NCBI GenBank assembly: GCA_025667525.1
Contig: CM046882.1
Span: 22,394,488 to 22,458,487, forward strand
DNA: 64,000 nucleotides
Source: Glebionis coronaria
Lineage: Eukaryota > Streptophyta > Magnoliopsida > Asterales > Asteraceae
Reading direction: 5' to 3'
Shown piece after piece: positions 20,949-35,800 of the stretch. Numbering within the stretch: the stretch's first letter is position 1; each line of letters opens with the position of its first letter. Position numbers and translations under genes: made by a program. The notes under the pieces were generated by a model. The model was not told where the DNA came from. It ran no database searches and was given only the letters and a program-made list of their open reading frames with translations.

Positions 20949-21977
20949 GGTGTGTGAATGAATTCAATGTTCGTTTGATGATGTTTATAAGGCTTTGGAA
21001 CGAATTTAATGAATGGAAAATTTAACGATAATATGGAAGTTTAATAAAAGTTATTTATGTAAGAAGTTGGTCGGTGGAAGGAAACAAAAATCAGGTACTA
21101 TGGTTATGGTAGGTCAAGTTGGCCCAAATATAAATATTTTCCAGCCCCAAACATTTTAATTCACTCTTGGCCCAAAGCTTGATTAGTACGTATTTGATTA
21201 GTACAACTTTAAAAAAAATGTTTGGGTAAACAGCAAATATCGTTCCTTAACTTTGCTATTTCTGTCAAAAACCCCCGAAAGTAAAGGTGGTGGACATTTG
21301 TCTTCGAACTTCTTAATTTTTTGCGAAAAAACCTCTGAGACGATAATTTCTAACTTTCGGCCGTTATCCCACGTTAACTCCCTCTCGTGCCACACACGTG
21401 AGGGCACATTCGTCAATTCCTATCATCCCAGACACGCCAGACTTTTCCTTTGTGCAAAAATAGTTCTCGAAACCATTTGACCACCTTTCATGACTAAAGC
21501 TACTGACATCTTTTTTCCAAAGACAGGATTTGCAACGAAAGCAAACTTTCAATTTCTACATATATTAGGTTGAAACACACACGGAGGGAACACACACACA
21601 TACACACACACACACTTAAGAACACGCAGTACATTTCGTTTACTTGTGATATCAAAGATTGATCTGTTGAACTTGTTTGTGCCTCTGGGTAATTTCTACT
21701 TTCTAAAATGATCGTAGCACAATACCAAATAGAGATTGATGGGGACATGTGGTAGGCAAGGGAATTGATGACTAACTTTGAATGGCAATCCGTTTAGATG
21801 TGCTAGGGAGAATGTGACTAAGCTCAAGACACTCCAAACTGCTGACATGTGCAAGGCAATGATGTCGATGAAAATTGTCCCACATATTCACAACAAGATT
21901 TTGATAAGATTGACTTTGCAGCGAGGCAGAGGGAGATGTGAGTTGGTTGGTTGATTAAGATTTAGATTGTTCATGTG
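20949..21977. other. Upstream region of IST1-like gene (copy 2)
   Basis: Matches 5158-6189 except for a 4-bp loss near 21047 (TTTAATAAAAG instead of TTTAATATGAAAAG). That site is about 100 bp upstream of the ATG, so it is inside the likely promoter. The G-box and (AC)n tract are retained. Confidence 0.55.
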
Positions 21978-23050
21978 TGTAGATAGGGGTGGCTAATGCA
22001 TAGTCATTTTTAGTTGTTAAAAATTAATCGCGTGTGTGAATACAAATATCGTATAAAAACCATGTTTATATTTTAATCACTCTTAAATTTTGTTAACGAC
22101 AAAACATAAAATATATTTTTACGTTTGTGTTATAAACAACAATGAAGCTTTAGATCCATGATTTTATGTTTCTAACTTTTGTAAAAGTTCTCTACACTTA
22201 TAAGTCTTTTTGTGTAAACTTAAAAAATGGAAAATCACACTTCTCTCTCCATATCTTTGATATACAAAGTGAACCCATGTCAAATATTGTTTGTGTGTGA
22301 TCTTGGACAAGGTATTTATGAGGCAACCAAAGTCAGACCTCACGGACCCCTTTGTAAAAGGGCATGGAAAAGGGTCCACGGGGTCCGAGAGCTGCTGGTG
22401 GTTTTGCCTATAAATACCAAGCACTCTCCAAGCATCAAACTCACATATCTTCTATCTAATATCTCTAAACCTCTGATTATCTCTAACATTCTAACATATA
22501 TTCTTCTCTTACTTTTTGTCTCTAGTGATATAGATCATTGTCTTCTTGAAGATCATTTAGAAGAATTCTATCTTCAAGCTTTGATCCTTCAAAGTTTACA
22601 TTGTGTGATTGTGTTAAGTGTTATCTATACAATCACCATTGTTGTACCCATTCATCTACTACTAGTGTGGTTAGTATTTTAGTCCTCAAAATACATAGTG
22701 TAAAGGGAGTTGGTATACCCATGTAAAAGAACACGACATCCTAGCTTAGGTGTTGGTAAAGATTGTAAGCGACGTGTAAGGGTTTCTCCACCGGTATAAC
22801 AGAGGTTGTTGACTAGTGAATTTCGAACTCTCGAGTGGATACTCGAGGAGTGGAAGTAGGGGCAAGCTAAGTGCGATCATACTAGACTGAACCACTATAA
22901 ACCCTTGTGCATTGTGGTTTGATTTATTCGTTCTCTATCTTTATTATATACTCAATCATACTTGATCTATATCCTCACTAATCATATAAAAAGTTTCAAA
23001 GAACTAAAACTAATCGGTAAATCTATTCAACCCCCTTATAGTTTTCTACA
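21978..23050 (+). mobile_element. Copia element A, 5' LTR (copy 2)
   Basis: Same TGTAGA...TCTACA ends as copy 1. A T-to-C change near 22903 (AAACCCTTG) is private to this copy. Confidence 0.7.
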
Positions 23051-23117
23051 ATTGGCATCAAGAGCTACGTACTCAAGATATTTAAAGTATATTGTATTTT
23101 AAAACTTGAATTGACCC

Positions 23118-23467
23118 ATGGATTAAGAAAATTACAAGGAAGGAAAATCTATGCAAAGACCATCACTCTTTGAAGCGGATGGTTTTATATATTGGAAAAA
23201 CCGTTTTGAAACTTATGTGAAACCTAAGGATATAGATCTTTGGTACATGATCATTGAAGGTGATTATGCAACAACGGTCAAGAATGTCACCACTAACCAA
23301 TTTGAATCGGTTCCATGTGAAAAGCAAACTGATGATCAAAAGAAAATGTTGGCCAAAAATAATGAAACCAAAATGATGCTTACAATGCTCTACCTAAAAA
23401 GGAGTATGAAAAAATCTTTATGTGTCGAACCGCCAAAGAAATTTGGCACTCGTTAATTGTCACATGA
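23118..23467 (+). pseudogene. Copia element A, broken 5' gag (copy 2)
   Basis: Carries the same early TAA and the same one-base loss as copy 1, so both lesions predate the tandem amplification. Confidence 0.88.
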
Positions 23468-26410
23468 TAATTATTTTTCACCTTACTTTAGGAAAATTAG
23501 AAACAAATGATAAGTATTAAGTAATTACGTTTAGGAAAACATAAAAACCGACGATGTGTTCGTACTCGAGGAGGTGTGGTTGTGTGCCAAATAAACGTTT
23601 TTGGATTAGTTTCGATTTTTAAATGAGAAAAAGATTAAAAGTAAACACGGATTAAACTACGACGAATCGCTTTTTCACGCAAAATGCGACGAAAAATAAT
23701 AAAATAATCAAAATTTATGAAAAATTTTGAAAACATGCAAATAAATTCTAAAAGTCTAACAAACAATAAAAAATGAGAAAATAATTTTTAAAACCTTTTA
23801 ATTAATTATTATTTAATTTTAAAATATAATATAAGACTTAAAAATAAAAATAAATAAGAAAAAGTCCAAATTTTGTTTTTATCTTTTGTAAACCTCAAAA
23901 TACTTTAATAAAAACTAAAAATTATTTTTTGGAATTTTAAAATTAATTTAACTATTATTATATGACTTAAAATGAAAATAGAAAATAAAAATGATTAAAA
24001 ATATAAAAAGGGAAAATCTAGAAAACTTCCAAAAAGTCCTAAAAAAGTCTATTTTATGGGAAAAATAAGCTGATGACCTCAGCTTATCCCAAAAAGCTAA
24101 AAAGATGAAAATAAGCTACGGCTTGAATTTATACTAACGAATTAGGAAACGTATAAAGAAAATAAAAGGAAAAGTATGACCAAGAAATGAGCCTAGCACA
24201 CGGGTACACCCATGAACCCCTGTTCGACAGGTCAAGGGGTTGAGCTAGGCTAGTTGCTTTTTGCATAAATTATTTTTTTTAATTTTCTTTTTGAACAACA
24301 ATCCCCAATGAGAAATTGGCTTATTGGGGTGTGAAAATAAACAAGATTTCTATACTAATAAGAAAATAAAAGCATAGAAATAAGCAGATTTAAGAAAAAA
24401 TTCAAAACCAACACATATAACTAACAGTGGCAATTCACAAAACACTGGCAGTAATAAAAAGTTTACCACTGCTAGCAAAAGTTCACAGAAAAAGCAGTTT
24501 TGCACTTTGGTGAATTTTAAGCTATCAATAAGCTACAAATACACTAGATAACCCAATATTTAGAATAAACAGATCTGGACTAACATTATACCTAGCAAAT
24601 TCCTAAGTGGCTAAAACTAATACTCAAGATTCAAACAGAAAAATGAACTGATGTATTTAGGCAGTTTCAAAACACAAATTTGCACAAATTGGGTCTGAAT
24701 TAAAAATCAATACACACTACTCAAACCAGCATAGCAGACATGTGAATCGCTTAAATTCATCAGACAACAAACACTACTTATCAGATAAAGAAAGAAATCA
24801 GACAATCATGAACTTTGGCAGAAAAACACAATAACTTGCAAAATCCTTCTTTAAGCTAACAACATCCAACCAAAAGCAATTTTAAACTAACCTAAGCCTA
24901 ACTTAAGTGTGCAGGCAGTTAAGGTCTAGTTTTTATGTCACCAAAAGCCTAGAACTAACACAACCAAACACCCTTTAAAGCAACAAATTACAAGTTTTTT
25001 CTAACACCTTTATGAATATAACCCTAACTTAAGCTTAACAAGCACAGAAACACAATTTGTAACACAAATTAAACAGAATGGAACTCTTAAACTAACAACT
25101 AAAGCAGATCATGGCAAAAATCATACAACCATAAAAATAAAAAAGAAATTGCTATGCGAGTTCAAAGCCAATGTACCTAGTGGGACCTACATCCAAGCCC
25201 CACTTGCAATTAGTTGATGCAAATAGAGCTGTTTAGTTGATCTTTGGTGGCTTATGGGGTTAAGCAATGAGTATGCAAGGAGTGGGACTACAACAGTCCA
25301 TACACCAAGACTACCACAGTCTTGGTGTTTTCTTCTTGACCTATTTTGAACACAACAAAAACAAAGAAACTTCAATTCCACAAGCCATGCAACAATTTCT
25401 TTGTCAAGAGAGCTTATTGGTCAGCTTATGGACAGTGAAATATTAGCAATAGTCAAAAAAGGATTTTCTGAAAATGCTTTTGAAACAAGAAACGCTGCAA
25501 ATGAATTTAAGTTAATCAACAAGAATTAACCAAACCTTATAAATCTCACAAGTGTTTAATTTTGTCAGAATCACACACTTATGATCAATTTATAAAGACT
25601 AAATTAATAAGAAATAAAAGGAACTCAGAATAATTTTGCAAGGCCAAAGATAAACTTTAACTATTCATAAATTCAGGTTTACAAAAAAACTGGAACATAT
25701 GAAAAATTACAATGATTTTCCTATTTATACTACTTGATAGAAGATACTAGAATACAATGAAAGGAAAACCCTAATGCTATGATTTTCCAACAATGCCCTT
25801 GATTGATGCCAAGAAGATTTGGATCTTTGATTTTTTTTGAATTGATTCAACATGGTAACATGTGATTTCTACAATGTACATGTGATGTCAGCTGGTTGGT
25901 TTCAATCTTGGATGTTGGTACTGATGTGATGAACTAGTAAAGCTAGCTTAGCCATTGGATGCCTGCCATTCTTTTGTCTTGAAGCAAAAGTGAACCCTCA
26001 TTGGTGTAGGGGATGGTCCCACAACACACATGGGTGTGTTGGTGGATGTTTTGGTGACGTGGGTGGGTTAGGGATATGATCAATTGTCGATCTGGAAACA
26101 TACAACTCAAAGCCCTTTGATTTGATTAGGGATTGGGATTAGGGTTTATAAAGTGGGAGGATGGGTAAACAGTTTATTTGATATGTTTTTCGTAATTAAC
26201 ACATGTTTTGCGCCACTGAAAATATTATTAAACATGTTTTAAAATGTGGGCTTGGTGGGTTGGGTAGTCAGGTATTTGTTTGGGCTTGATGGGTTTATAA
26301 TGGGTAATGGGTAGGTATTTGATAGAAATGGGTTTATGATGTTGGCATAATTCGTCCTTTGACTGAATTGACCCGTATTATATCGGAATTTTGTTTCTTT
26401 GGAAATTATG
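23468..26410. other. Gene-free AT-rich block with hairpins (copy 2)
   Basis: Equivalent of 7680-10622. All the hairpins listed for copy 1 are present; one private C occurs near 24138. Confidence 0.6.
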
Positions 26411-29044
26411 TGTGATAACCCGAACCCACGGTCATTATTTAATATTATTTAACGAATAATTTTGGAAGTTTTAATGAGTTTGAATGATATGACGGTTGGT
26501 GGTTGGAAGTCTTATTTTTACCTTTTTACTAATAGCGAGGATTATTAGTGATCACGATATCGACGGATGCCCGAGATTTTATGTTTTATTATATGTTGTC
26601 TCGATGTTGATATTATTGACGTTTTATTTTAATTGTGTATTAAGTCGAACCGGGATCATAATATTATCATATTTTGAGTACGTTTTAACTTTGGAAAAGT
26701 ATTTTTACGAAACCCGAGCCTCGTAAATGTTTTCAAAATTGACAATTTACATTTTCTACCCTTAAAACTATTTAATTGCATTTTGGACCAAAACTATCAC
26801 AAATTGGCAAGAAAAGTCCCTCCACCCACCATATATAAACCCTTCTACCTAACTTTCCACTAACAAAAACACATAGATAACAAGTTTTCATATTTCTTTC
26901 CTCTCTCTTGTTCTATGCCGCCACACATAACACACATAAAACCATTAGATTTTTATTTTCTACTTTGAATCTTCAAAAACTATTTGATATCCCATGTTGC
27001 AAATTTAATTGTGCGTCTTTTGGTTTAAATTTTATGCACATGCAACAACTTTTGAAATTTTGATATGACCCAAGGTGGTTTGATCTATTTTCATGATATA
27101 TATATATATATGTGGTTAGTATTGTTTAAAATGGTTTTTAAGTATTGCATGTTTGAATTTTTTAGTGAGTAAATTTTTGAATGATTATATAAGTGTGTTA
27201 TAGGTTAGATAGATGGATAAGGATGATAGTATGATGATATTAGGCATAGGAGATTGAGTAAAATGGGTTGAAAATTTTATCTAGTATGATTTTTAGAAGG
27301 GTATTTTAGATCAATGGGAAAAAGGTAATTTTTGGGTATTTTACTATTTGAAAATGGTTAAACTAATCGCATAGGGTTGTAGAGAATTTCGTTAGCTTCG
27401 ATTTGATATATAGTAGAGCTTCTAGCTCCAAACGAGCGAGAAGTTATGATGATTTGATTATTCGTGTATCGGGAGACGAGTATCGACACAATCCGAAGTT
27501 GTTGTCGATATTTGGATCAAATCTCAGAGACTATAGAATGAGTTGTAAAAATAGTCAATGTCTGATGTTAGGTTCTAAACCTAGGGTTGTGAGTCTATTT
27601 TCAAACTCAAGTGTCGGATTTGTAAACGAGATTGTTTGGAATGGTCAAAATGGTTGTATGAGTCGGTGACGTAAAATTGTCCGGTTTTTGTAGTTCAATG
27701 ATGTGTCGGGCAGGGAACTTAAAAAGTAAAAAATTTTGATGGGCTTTTAAGAGGACTTTCTATATATAGTAAGTGAGATCTCTGAGTAGTATCATAAGTA
27801 TTTGACGTGTTTAAGTGGGGTAAATGAGCTCGTACATTTGGTATGTACTGGCAGATTTTTATCGAAAGAATAGACTAATAGAGTAAACATATAAAAGGAA
27901 GTAATAGTATCACTTGTATTGTTTTCTTTCGGGTTTGTCATAATATTATGATTTTGAGTTTGATGTTATTATTTATGGGTTATATTCGAGACTATTATTA
28001 ATGAACGCGCCTTATTTGATAGGTTGTGATTTTTATGTTTATCGGGCATCAACAATCGTCGAAGGTCGTCTTGCTACTGCTATTACTCAAGGTGAGTCTA
28101 TAGCCTCGCTTTGTATTTGTTTTGAATGATTTTAAAACCCGCGAAGGGGATACATGCTATTTGAAAATAAAATGAACACAAGTCATGATGATTGTTTGGA
28201 CCCGAATGTTGCCTGATGTTGCCTTGAATTGTATAAGTACCTAAATTACAAAAGTCCCTAAATTCATGAGCCGTTGACTATGTTCTGACATGATGTTGTG
28301 AGTTGGGAATACCCGCTTAATCAAATTATAGTACTATTGGGCTGACGACCCTATCTGAGACCAGGGCTTTACGCTGAGTAACCTCTGGGAAGGATAATTT
28401 ACGAGAATAAGAATGTGGTATACTTGCAATTGATACCCTAGTAGGGGTAATGGAATTCATATAGTCATGTCGGCTTTAGGCGTGGGTTACTAAGTTAAGG
28501 GGTCGGTGTCATGAGCTTAATATAATTCTATAATTATTGCTATATGCTAGAATGACTGATCAATAGATTGTGACGACAATTCTATTAAATGATTATGATT
28601 GATTTTTCTCTTGTCTTCAAATGATGATTTGATAAACCTATAGACTCGCTCAACCATTGTGTGGATGATTTTAAGCATGTATTTCAGGTGATTGAAGTTG
28701 ATTGATGGCGGAGCTTGCTGGAGAACGATTGCGGGTTGCTTTTGTAGTGATTGGGTCCAAAGCTGATTTCTTTCCCTTTTGTTATAAAATTTATAATGTA
28801 TGGTCATGTACTTTGGTAAAAATGTTTGTTGACTGGTCGAGATCTTTGGGGGACCTAAATGTTACTCTGATAATTCTAAAATTGTTTTACTTAGGATCGA
28901 AGGTTTTAGACAATGATTAAATTATATCCTTTTATAATTCAAATGTACGATTTTGAGATCGTTTAAAGTGTTTTGTGTAATGATGTTTGTGTTTAGCACC
29001 CAAATGTGTATTTCCGCTACGCAATGTAATTTGGGGGTGTTAAA
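26411..29044 (+). mobile_element. Ty3/gypsy LTR (copy 2)
   Basis: Full-length LTR with the same ends. Private changes include T for G near 26952 and near 26983, A near 27940 (GTCATAAT). The TA tract is 16 nt. Confidence 0.72.
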
Positions 29045-29059
29045 GATTGGTATCAAAGC

Positions 29060-30214
29060 TTTTAGTTATAGCGAATTAGGTCGATTTTGAAAAATGTCCT
29101 AAACTATAACTTTGGTGTCGAAAATATTTTACAAAAGCACGCAACTTCTCTGCAAGGCTCCGATAAGATTATTTGTTTTGTATTGTTTTATAGATAGATG
29201 TATCCTTTAAAACTGAAATGATTTTTAGAGTATTTATTAAGTAAATACTATGATGATGTATTGATGATGTATTGATGTTGTTGAAAGTACGTTGAGTACT
29301 TGTTATCGTAATTTTTTCTATGCAATGCATATGTATATAATTTTGAATAATGACCTTATATACTGGAGAGGGTCTAGGACAATAGACCAGATGATGAACG
29401 ATTTTACAACTGAATTCTTGCGACTTGTATCGGGTATGAGGAAGTTTGATTAGTTGATATATGATAGATATGTGGTTGAAACTGGTTTGATTAGAAGGTT
29501 GATGTAAAAGAAAAGTTGTTTCAAAGGTTGTATTTGGTATGTGGAGATTTGAGTTGTTAGGACTTGGAAGATGGATGAGATTGCTAGTCTTAGTTCAATT
29601 GTGATGAATTTGTGTGCTTGAATTGAAAGGTTTTAAGAGAAGTAGGTAAGGTTGAAAGGATGAGTGAGTAGGAGCCTCATGTGAGATCAATTCTGAGTAG
29701 AGCTTGGAAGCTTAGGAATGTTGAAAGTCGTATTGAGACTTGTTTTGTAATAAATCCGCCGTGTATGAGTGAGTATTTGAATTTTGAGAGTGAGCTGCCA
29801 TCATGATAGAGATTTGACCTTGAAGTGCAAAAAGGGAAATGGACGAGAGTGATGAAGCTGACAACAATGATAAGGAGGATGAGGAGCTGGTGTCTAAGGA
29901 ACTAATCGCGTGATAGATTTCTTTGTATCTTATTTTCTTTCTGTAATCGAACTTATTTAAACCTTGTGTCGTAGCATTGTGATGGAACTTATTATCTTTT
30001 AAGTTTGTTTGGTAGATGATTGTAGTGACAGACACTGCCACTATCCTGTTGAATCCTCAACTCAATCTGAATTACCCTCATGATCTATGATGTGTCTTTA
30101 TTAACTCTTTTGAGTTTTGGTAGATGAACCATTGTAGTTTGTGTTGTTCCTACATGTAGTATTCATGAGATGTCCTGATAAAGAAATCCTCCTTTTATCC
30201 TGATATGTATACTT
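29060..30214 (+). other. Gypsy leader-like remnant and unassigned DNA (copy 2)
   Basis: Equivalent of 13272-14426. GGAGAGG replaces GGCGAGG near 29367, and it carries the G and C states shared with copy 3 near 29552 and 30057. No gene supported. Confidence 0.55.
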
Positions 30215-30707
30215 TGTTGGGAATAAAAATAGCTAAGTCATTGGGACGTTGACAAGAAGAACTTAGACGCTAAAAAAAGATAATATGGCGCTGACAACTG
30301 GACACTGAAAGAGATATTGAAGCGCTGACAAGAAGAAGTTTTCACCACTGATAGAATACTTAGTATACACGTTTTGTACTTTGAGTAAAGATATGTTTGA
30401 CATTGTATTTTCTATGTTTATCTTTACCTTAAATAGTTGATACTTAGACTCTTGTACAAGGTTCCTTATTCTATTAAAGGAGGCCTTAGGTTTTAGTTTT
30501 ATATACGTGTTTTTCACTTTCATTGTACCAAGTTTTGATCATTAATCAAAGTGAAAGTTTGGGTTATTCTGTTTTGTGTGTTCTTGTTCTAAGTGTTAAA
30601 TTCCGCATAGCACTTAGATTGTTTCATAACACAAAGTTTCTCTAAGTATTAATCTTGATTCAATCTCGTTAATACAAAGCTAATCGATCTAAGTTTGGGG
30701 ATCAACA
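30215..30707 (+). mobile_element. Copia element B, 5' LTR (copy 2)
   Basis: 493 bp with TGTTG/CAACA ends, followed by an exact primer site at 30710-30721. Confidence 0.85.
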
Positions 30708-30817
30708 AGTGGTATCAGAGCTTGTTGAGGAACTTTGATCTAGAAGAACACGAAACCCTAAAAATCATAAATCGCTAAAAACCCTAATTATTCAAGAAAC
30801 CCTAAAAACCAGACAAG

Positions 30818-31804
30818 ATGTCAACTCCAGATATGACCTCCTCCTCATCAAGTCACAACCTAAAAATTCCCATGCTAGACCCTGACAACTTTGAGCTATG
30901 GAAGTTCAATTTTGAACAATACCTTCAAATTCATGATCACACTCTCTGGGAAATTATTGAATATGGAAACACATTCGATAAAGTTGCTAAGATTGCTGCT
31001 AGACCAGTTGAGGGTTCAACTGAACAGGATCGAAAAGAAAGACCCACTGATGGGAGAGCTGTCACAACTGAGGATATTGCAAAGAGAAGGAGTGACATGA
31101 AAACTTTAAGCATTCTCAAACTCTATTTGGGACCAACCAACCAGCACAAGTATAGAGGTTTTGAGTCTGCCAAGGAACTTTGGGAAGCTCTTTAAGTCAA
31201 CTATGGTGGTAATGATGATACTGCTTCAGAAAAGAAGAAGCAACTTTTGCATGAGTATGCTGTGTTCAAGGCTCTTCCCAGTGAGAAGCTAAGTGGGGTA
31301 AGAAGCAGGCTTCTTGACATCACTAGCAAATTTTCCTTTATGGGAACAGTGTATGATGATGCTGATATCATAACCACTTTTCTTAAAAGTCTTGGTGATG
31401 TATGGAAGATTGAAGCTAGGTCTATCATTGCTACCAATGCCCACAAGAGTTCTACTTTTGATGACGTCTACAATAAACTAAAGATTGTAGAGAATGAAAT
31501 CCTCATGGATCATGGAAGCAAATCTACCTCTAGAAACATGGCTTTCATCTCACATAGTGATGCTCAAATTGATAAGAGAGAAACATATGTGCATCCTGTT
31601 ACTGGATCACCTTGTGTCAGCGGAGGATCAACCTTTGTCAACGGTGGATCAACCTTTGTCAGCGCCTCACATTCAGACACTGACACATGCAATAATGACT
31701 CACCAAGAATTAAACATCCTGGCATTGATCTGGACATAGTTTGTGCATACATTGCAGCATTGCCCAATGGTTCCATGATTACATATGAGGACCTTGAGTT
31801 ATAA
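30818..31804 (+). pseudogene. Copia element B gag with a nonsense mutation (spans copy 2/copy 3 boundary)
   Basis: Same gag as 15030-16016, but codon 126 is TAA (31193-31195) where the other copies have CAA. This leaves a 125-residue peptide; the rest stays open from about 31247 to the truncation stop at 31802-31804. Residue 26 is Glu, as in copy 3, where the copy-1 version has Asp. Confidence 0.88.
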
Positions 31805-32872
31805 AATAGCAACAAACTTTTTTCATCTTCTCGTTTTGGTACGTAAACTTTTAAAAAGATGTTTAATAGCGATGAACTTTAACAAGTGTTTAAATCTACA
31901 TATTTTAATTACGTGTCACGTTATAAATAGTGACACATGTCAGGCGTTTACGGAATTTTCATCTTCATCATGGTACAACATTCAGTGTATAAGCTCATTT
32001 ATCACATAAGCTCCATTTATCTTAGCTATTATATGTAAGATAATAGGGTTGGTGTATGTGATGAATCCTGAATATCTTGCTTGAATCGTGTTGAGTTCAC
32101 TTTTCGAATAAAGTATTTCGATCTTATCGGTGCCTGGGTTACATGAAATCCTTATCGGGATAAGACAAGAAAAACACTTTGATTTCTAGGCACAAGAGAG
32201 CAAAGCAAAACATGGAGAAGATTGTATGGGTTGTTATGATTCTTCATATTTGTTCATATGAAAGACCAAAGTGATGTTTACTATATATCAACACAAATAG
32301 GGAAAAGTTATGCCCCTTAATGAAAAGTCACACCCATTAGGAAAAGTCACAGCCCTTGAATTAACTGTATCCAGCCACAGTTGTGCAACAGATACAAACT
32401 GTCGCTAACTGCTGTCAACAAAACAATATGTTATTAGTGACAGCCCAGTGACTTAATTCTGTCACTATCGCGTTATTTAGACTTATTGCCTATCTTTTCC
32501 ATGATTGTGTCCGAAATCAAGTTAATTTGTTTATACGAGCGTGTAATCCACACCTCCGAACTCGTATTATAACTTACTCGAAATTCCTTTGGTCTCGGGT
32601 AAATCACAATTACACAAAATGATTTGATGACACTAAAATCACCAACATTATATAGGTTCTGCACAAGCTCGATTTGAAGGCTCAGCATACTTAAGCTCAT
32701 TCAAACATATAAAGCTCAAGGTCGGAACGAAAATGAAATTTACCACAATGATTCATGTCGCAAGCACTCATATATACATGTGTTAAAAATAAAAATGGCG
32801 CTCTCATTATCAAATATGCATGAGACATCGTATGTGTTTATGCAGTTGCAGGCCAAACTATGTGCATACAGC
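31805..32872. other. Non-coding stretch between gag stump and IST1-like gene (copy 3)
   Basis: Equivalent of 225-1292. Private substitutions occur near 32071 (GAATATC), 32564 (CTCGTATT) and 32608 (CACAATT). No gene supported; the IST1-like 3' UTR lies at its right end. Confidence 0.6.
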
Positions 32873-35800
32873 TTAAAATACTAATTTACGCTCCATTTTG
32901 TTTAGAGCGTAGATACGGTCGGCTAGATCTTCAAAATCAGGAAGCTTTGGATGAACGTGGCGAGGCTTCTTAACATTATTTACGTCAACTGGAGGTGTGG
33001 AGACTTCAGGTTTAGATACCTTAGGCTCGGGAATTCTCTTGGCAGGTTCATGTTTAGGTCGAGTTGTGTGTTGATGTTTCTTGTAGTCTTCAGCAGGCTC
33101 AGCTTGGGATTGCTTGGGCTTGAGCGCGATTTTGTCCTTGGGTTCAACCTGATCCTTTGTCCTGCGGGACACTCCTTGTGGACCCGAATGAGTTTTACTA
33201 TGGGGCTTATGTTTTGTAGGCGAAACTTCTTCATCTGAATCATTTCCATCATAACTGAAATGTGTAATTGGCCGTGCAGATCTTGAAGGTCTTACCGGGA
33301 ATTTATCATCATTATCATCTGAATCTGATTCTGAACTCGTTTTGTAAACACTAGGTTTTTTCTTGTTCACTCTGCTTGGTCTTGAATCAAATTGTACCGG
33401 ACTTTGACTTTCTTCGACAGGTTTCTTTGACGAAGGTGAGGTAATCTTTGTGTGTGATGGGTATTTTTGATTCCGTTGCATCAAATCATCCAACTCAGCT
33501 CGAGAATTCCTAGAGAAGTCCTGTTTACGTGGAGAATCGAACTTATATGACCCACTTTCACTTTCGGAATCTGGACCATCTGAAAGACTGGATTTCACCG
33601 AATAATCCACAGATTTTGCAGGTTTCACTCGGTCCTTGGTGTTGCTTGTGTTCTTTATCGGGCTCCAAACGTGTGCGTCTTCTTCTTTATCCGGAGATGG
33701 AAAAAATGAATTGCCTGCATCTTCCAATTCAACGTGATTAAATCCATCATCGAACCTAGTACCATCATAATCATCATCGTCACTTTCGGATTCATCATCT
33801 CTATGAGCACCACTATACAAGGTAGTTTCTTTTTGAGAGCGCGATGAACGGGGCATCCACCTTTCCTTTTTGAGACTGGTAAACTGATCCTTAGATTTTT
33901 TTATTTCAGGAGTGGAAGAACCCTGATCATCATCATCATCATCATAGTCGGTTTCATCGTATCTACGTGCATCACTATAAGAATGAGAATGTAATTTGGA
34001 ACTTCCACTATCACCCCTCTTAAACCGAGTCTCAGATTCTTTCTTTGAACTTTTATGAAGAGAAGGACCTTGATCTTCATGTCTTCTAAAGTACCGATCT
34101 TCCTTGTGGTCATCATTATTAACCGAACTCTCATCTAAATCATTTCTCGACCTTGATCCGCTTGAACTTTTGGTAACCTTTGGGGAAGAACTGCTTTCAT
34201 TCTGGCGCACTTGCTGATTCTGTATCTTTGATTTTCTATTGTTAAAAGAGCCATTATATGGCATTTCATCTCTGATATGTGACCTGTATGATTCAGTTGG
34301 ATGCTGCTGCGTAAAACTCCCTTCTCTCGCAAGTTGTACAGCAGCTCGAGCAGCATAACTAGCACGTTCTGCAGCCTCGGCTGCTGCATGAGCTGCAGAA
34401 GTGGCATCCTTGAACTCCATGTTTCCGTTATCCCTATCTGATGAATGATTGCTGTTGTTGCTGTTGCTCCGGAACGACTGGTTGTTTTTCATTGACCCGG
34501 ATGCCATGCCTGATTAAATAAAGATAAAATGGTAGTTAATCTCTATGATCGATAACACTGTAACTTTATAAGTGATAACCAAACTATTACTAAACTATAC
34601 CTGTTGGCCTCGCATCGCTATGACTAGGAGAAGCATATGGTGACTGTTGGCTGCTAGTATCCGCAGGGGTTACATTCTTCTGAGAGTCTGATGGGAACTT
34701 TTTAATCAGCTGAAAGAAGTCGGCAGGTACATCTGAAGTCTGGACATTAGGAGGATCAACGGTTATCGGGTTCGCCTGCTCGAAGTTCTTGGGCCCGTTC
34801 TGTTCAAAGAAAAGTTTCAAATATAAACAGATTCTCAATGAAAAAAAATACAGTACAATTATTACCGAGTAATTAGAAAGCAGCATCAACCTACCAACAA
34901 GTCATCACGAGGCTTTGATTCTTCAAACGAAGTTGCTTCCCAATCAACGTTGTGTTCTTTTGCTATGTCGCTTAACACTTTCACTTTTGTCTGAATGTTT
35001 GGTGCAACTGCGGATAACTTCTCGACCAACTGCAGATATAGAGAAGTACATTACAATAAGCCGGATACAGATAAATCTTTTATGAGAAATGTAATTCTGT
35101 GTTGCAAATTCACCCGTTTCTTAATAAATGGGTCGATTTCCATTAACTTCAGTCTTAGCGGGTCAAAAGGGTAAAACTAAGATCTAGCTAGTCGCCTTAA
35201 GTGCTTTTTTTTACTTCAAGATTACTATTAAGAAAATCTCGTTATCATAGTTGCAGAAAAAAAGTTACATGTGATCGTGTCAACTGAAACCAACATATCC
35301 AAAGATGTTAACTATTTTGACCCATTTTGCCACATCTACTTCAAAGTTTCAAATAACATACCATTCCGCTTACACCACAGGCAGGAAGCATCTCAGTAGC
35401 CGCGTGAACAAATTCCTTCCCGTATTTCGCTCTAAAATTCTTCTTAACATCCACAAGCTCCTTTATATCTGGACATCTAGGAGTTGCAAATATCACGCTT
35501 GCAATTGCTTCCTTCAAATCAATTGGACAAGTCCTAACAAAAAAAAAAAAATCCCACAAAAATTGATAAATCGCTAAGGTATAGTACTAGTACTTTAAAG
35601 AAGCGATATAAAAGATAGCTTACTTCTGTGATTCGATAATAGGCAAACGTGCTACAATAAGTTCACAATATATCTCGATCAAATCATACGCGCCCATCAT
35701 CTTCTCTTCTCTGATTAGGTGCTCAACCTGATACAATATTAACCAAAAATATAAATATTTTCTGCCCGATCAATAATACTAATAAAAAGGTATCGAAAAA

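Larger units (their letters stand above)
15792..31579. repeat. Tandem macro-repeat, copy 2
   Basis: Second copy, 15,788 bp. To map from copy 1, add 15792 up to the poly-A in IST1 intron 3, 15791 up to about 5245, and 15788 after that. Private differences include 12 rather than 13 As near 19751, a 4-bp loss near 21047, a synonymous C near 17711, AACGAATT near 24137, and a stop codon in the copia-B gag at 31193. I noticed about 18 differences from copy 1 by eye, so the copies are roughly 99.9% identical; this is not a full alignment. Confidence 0.97.
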
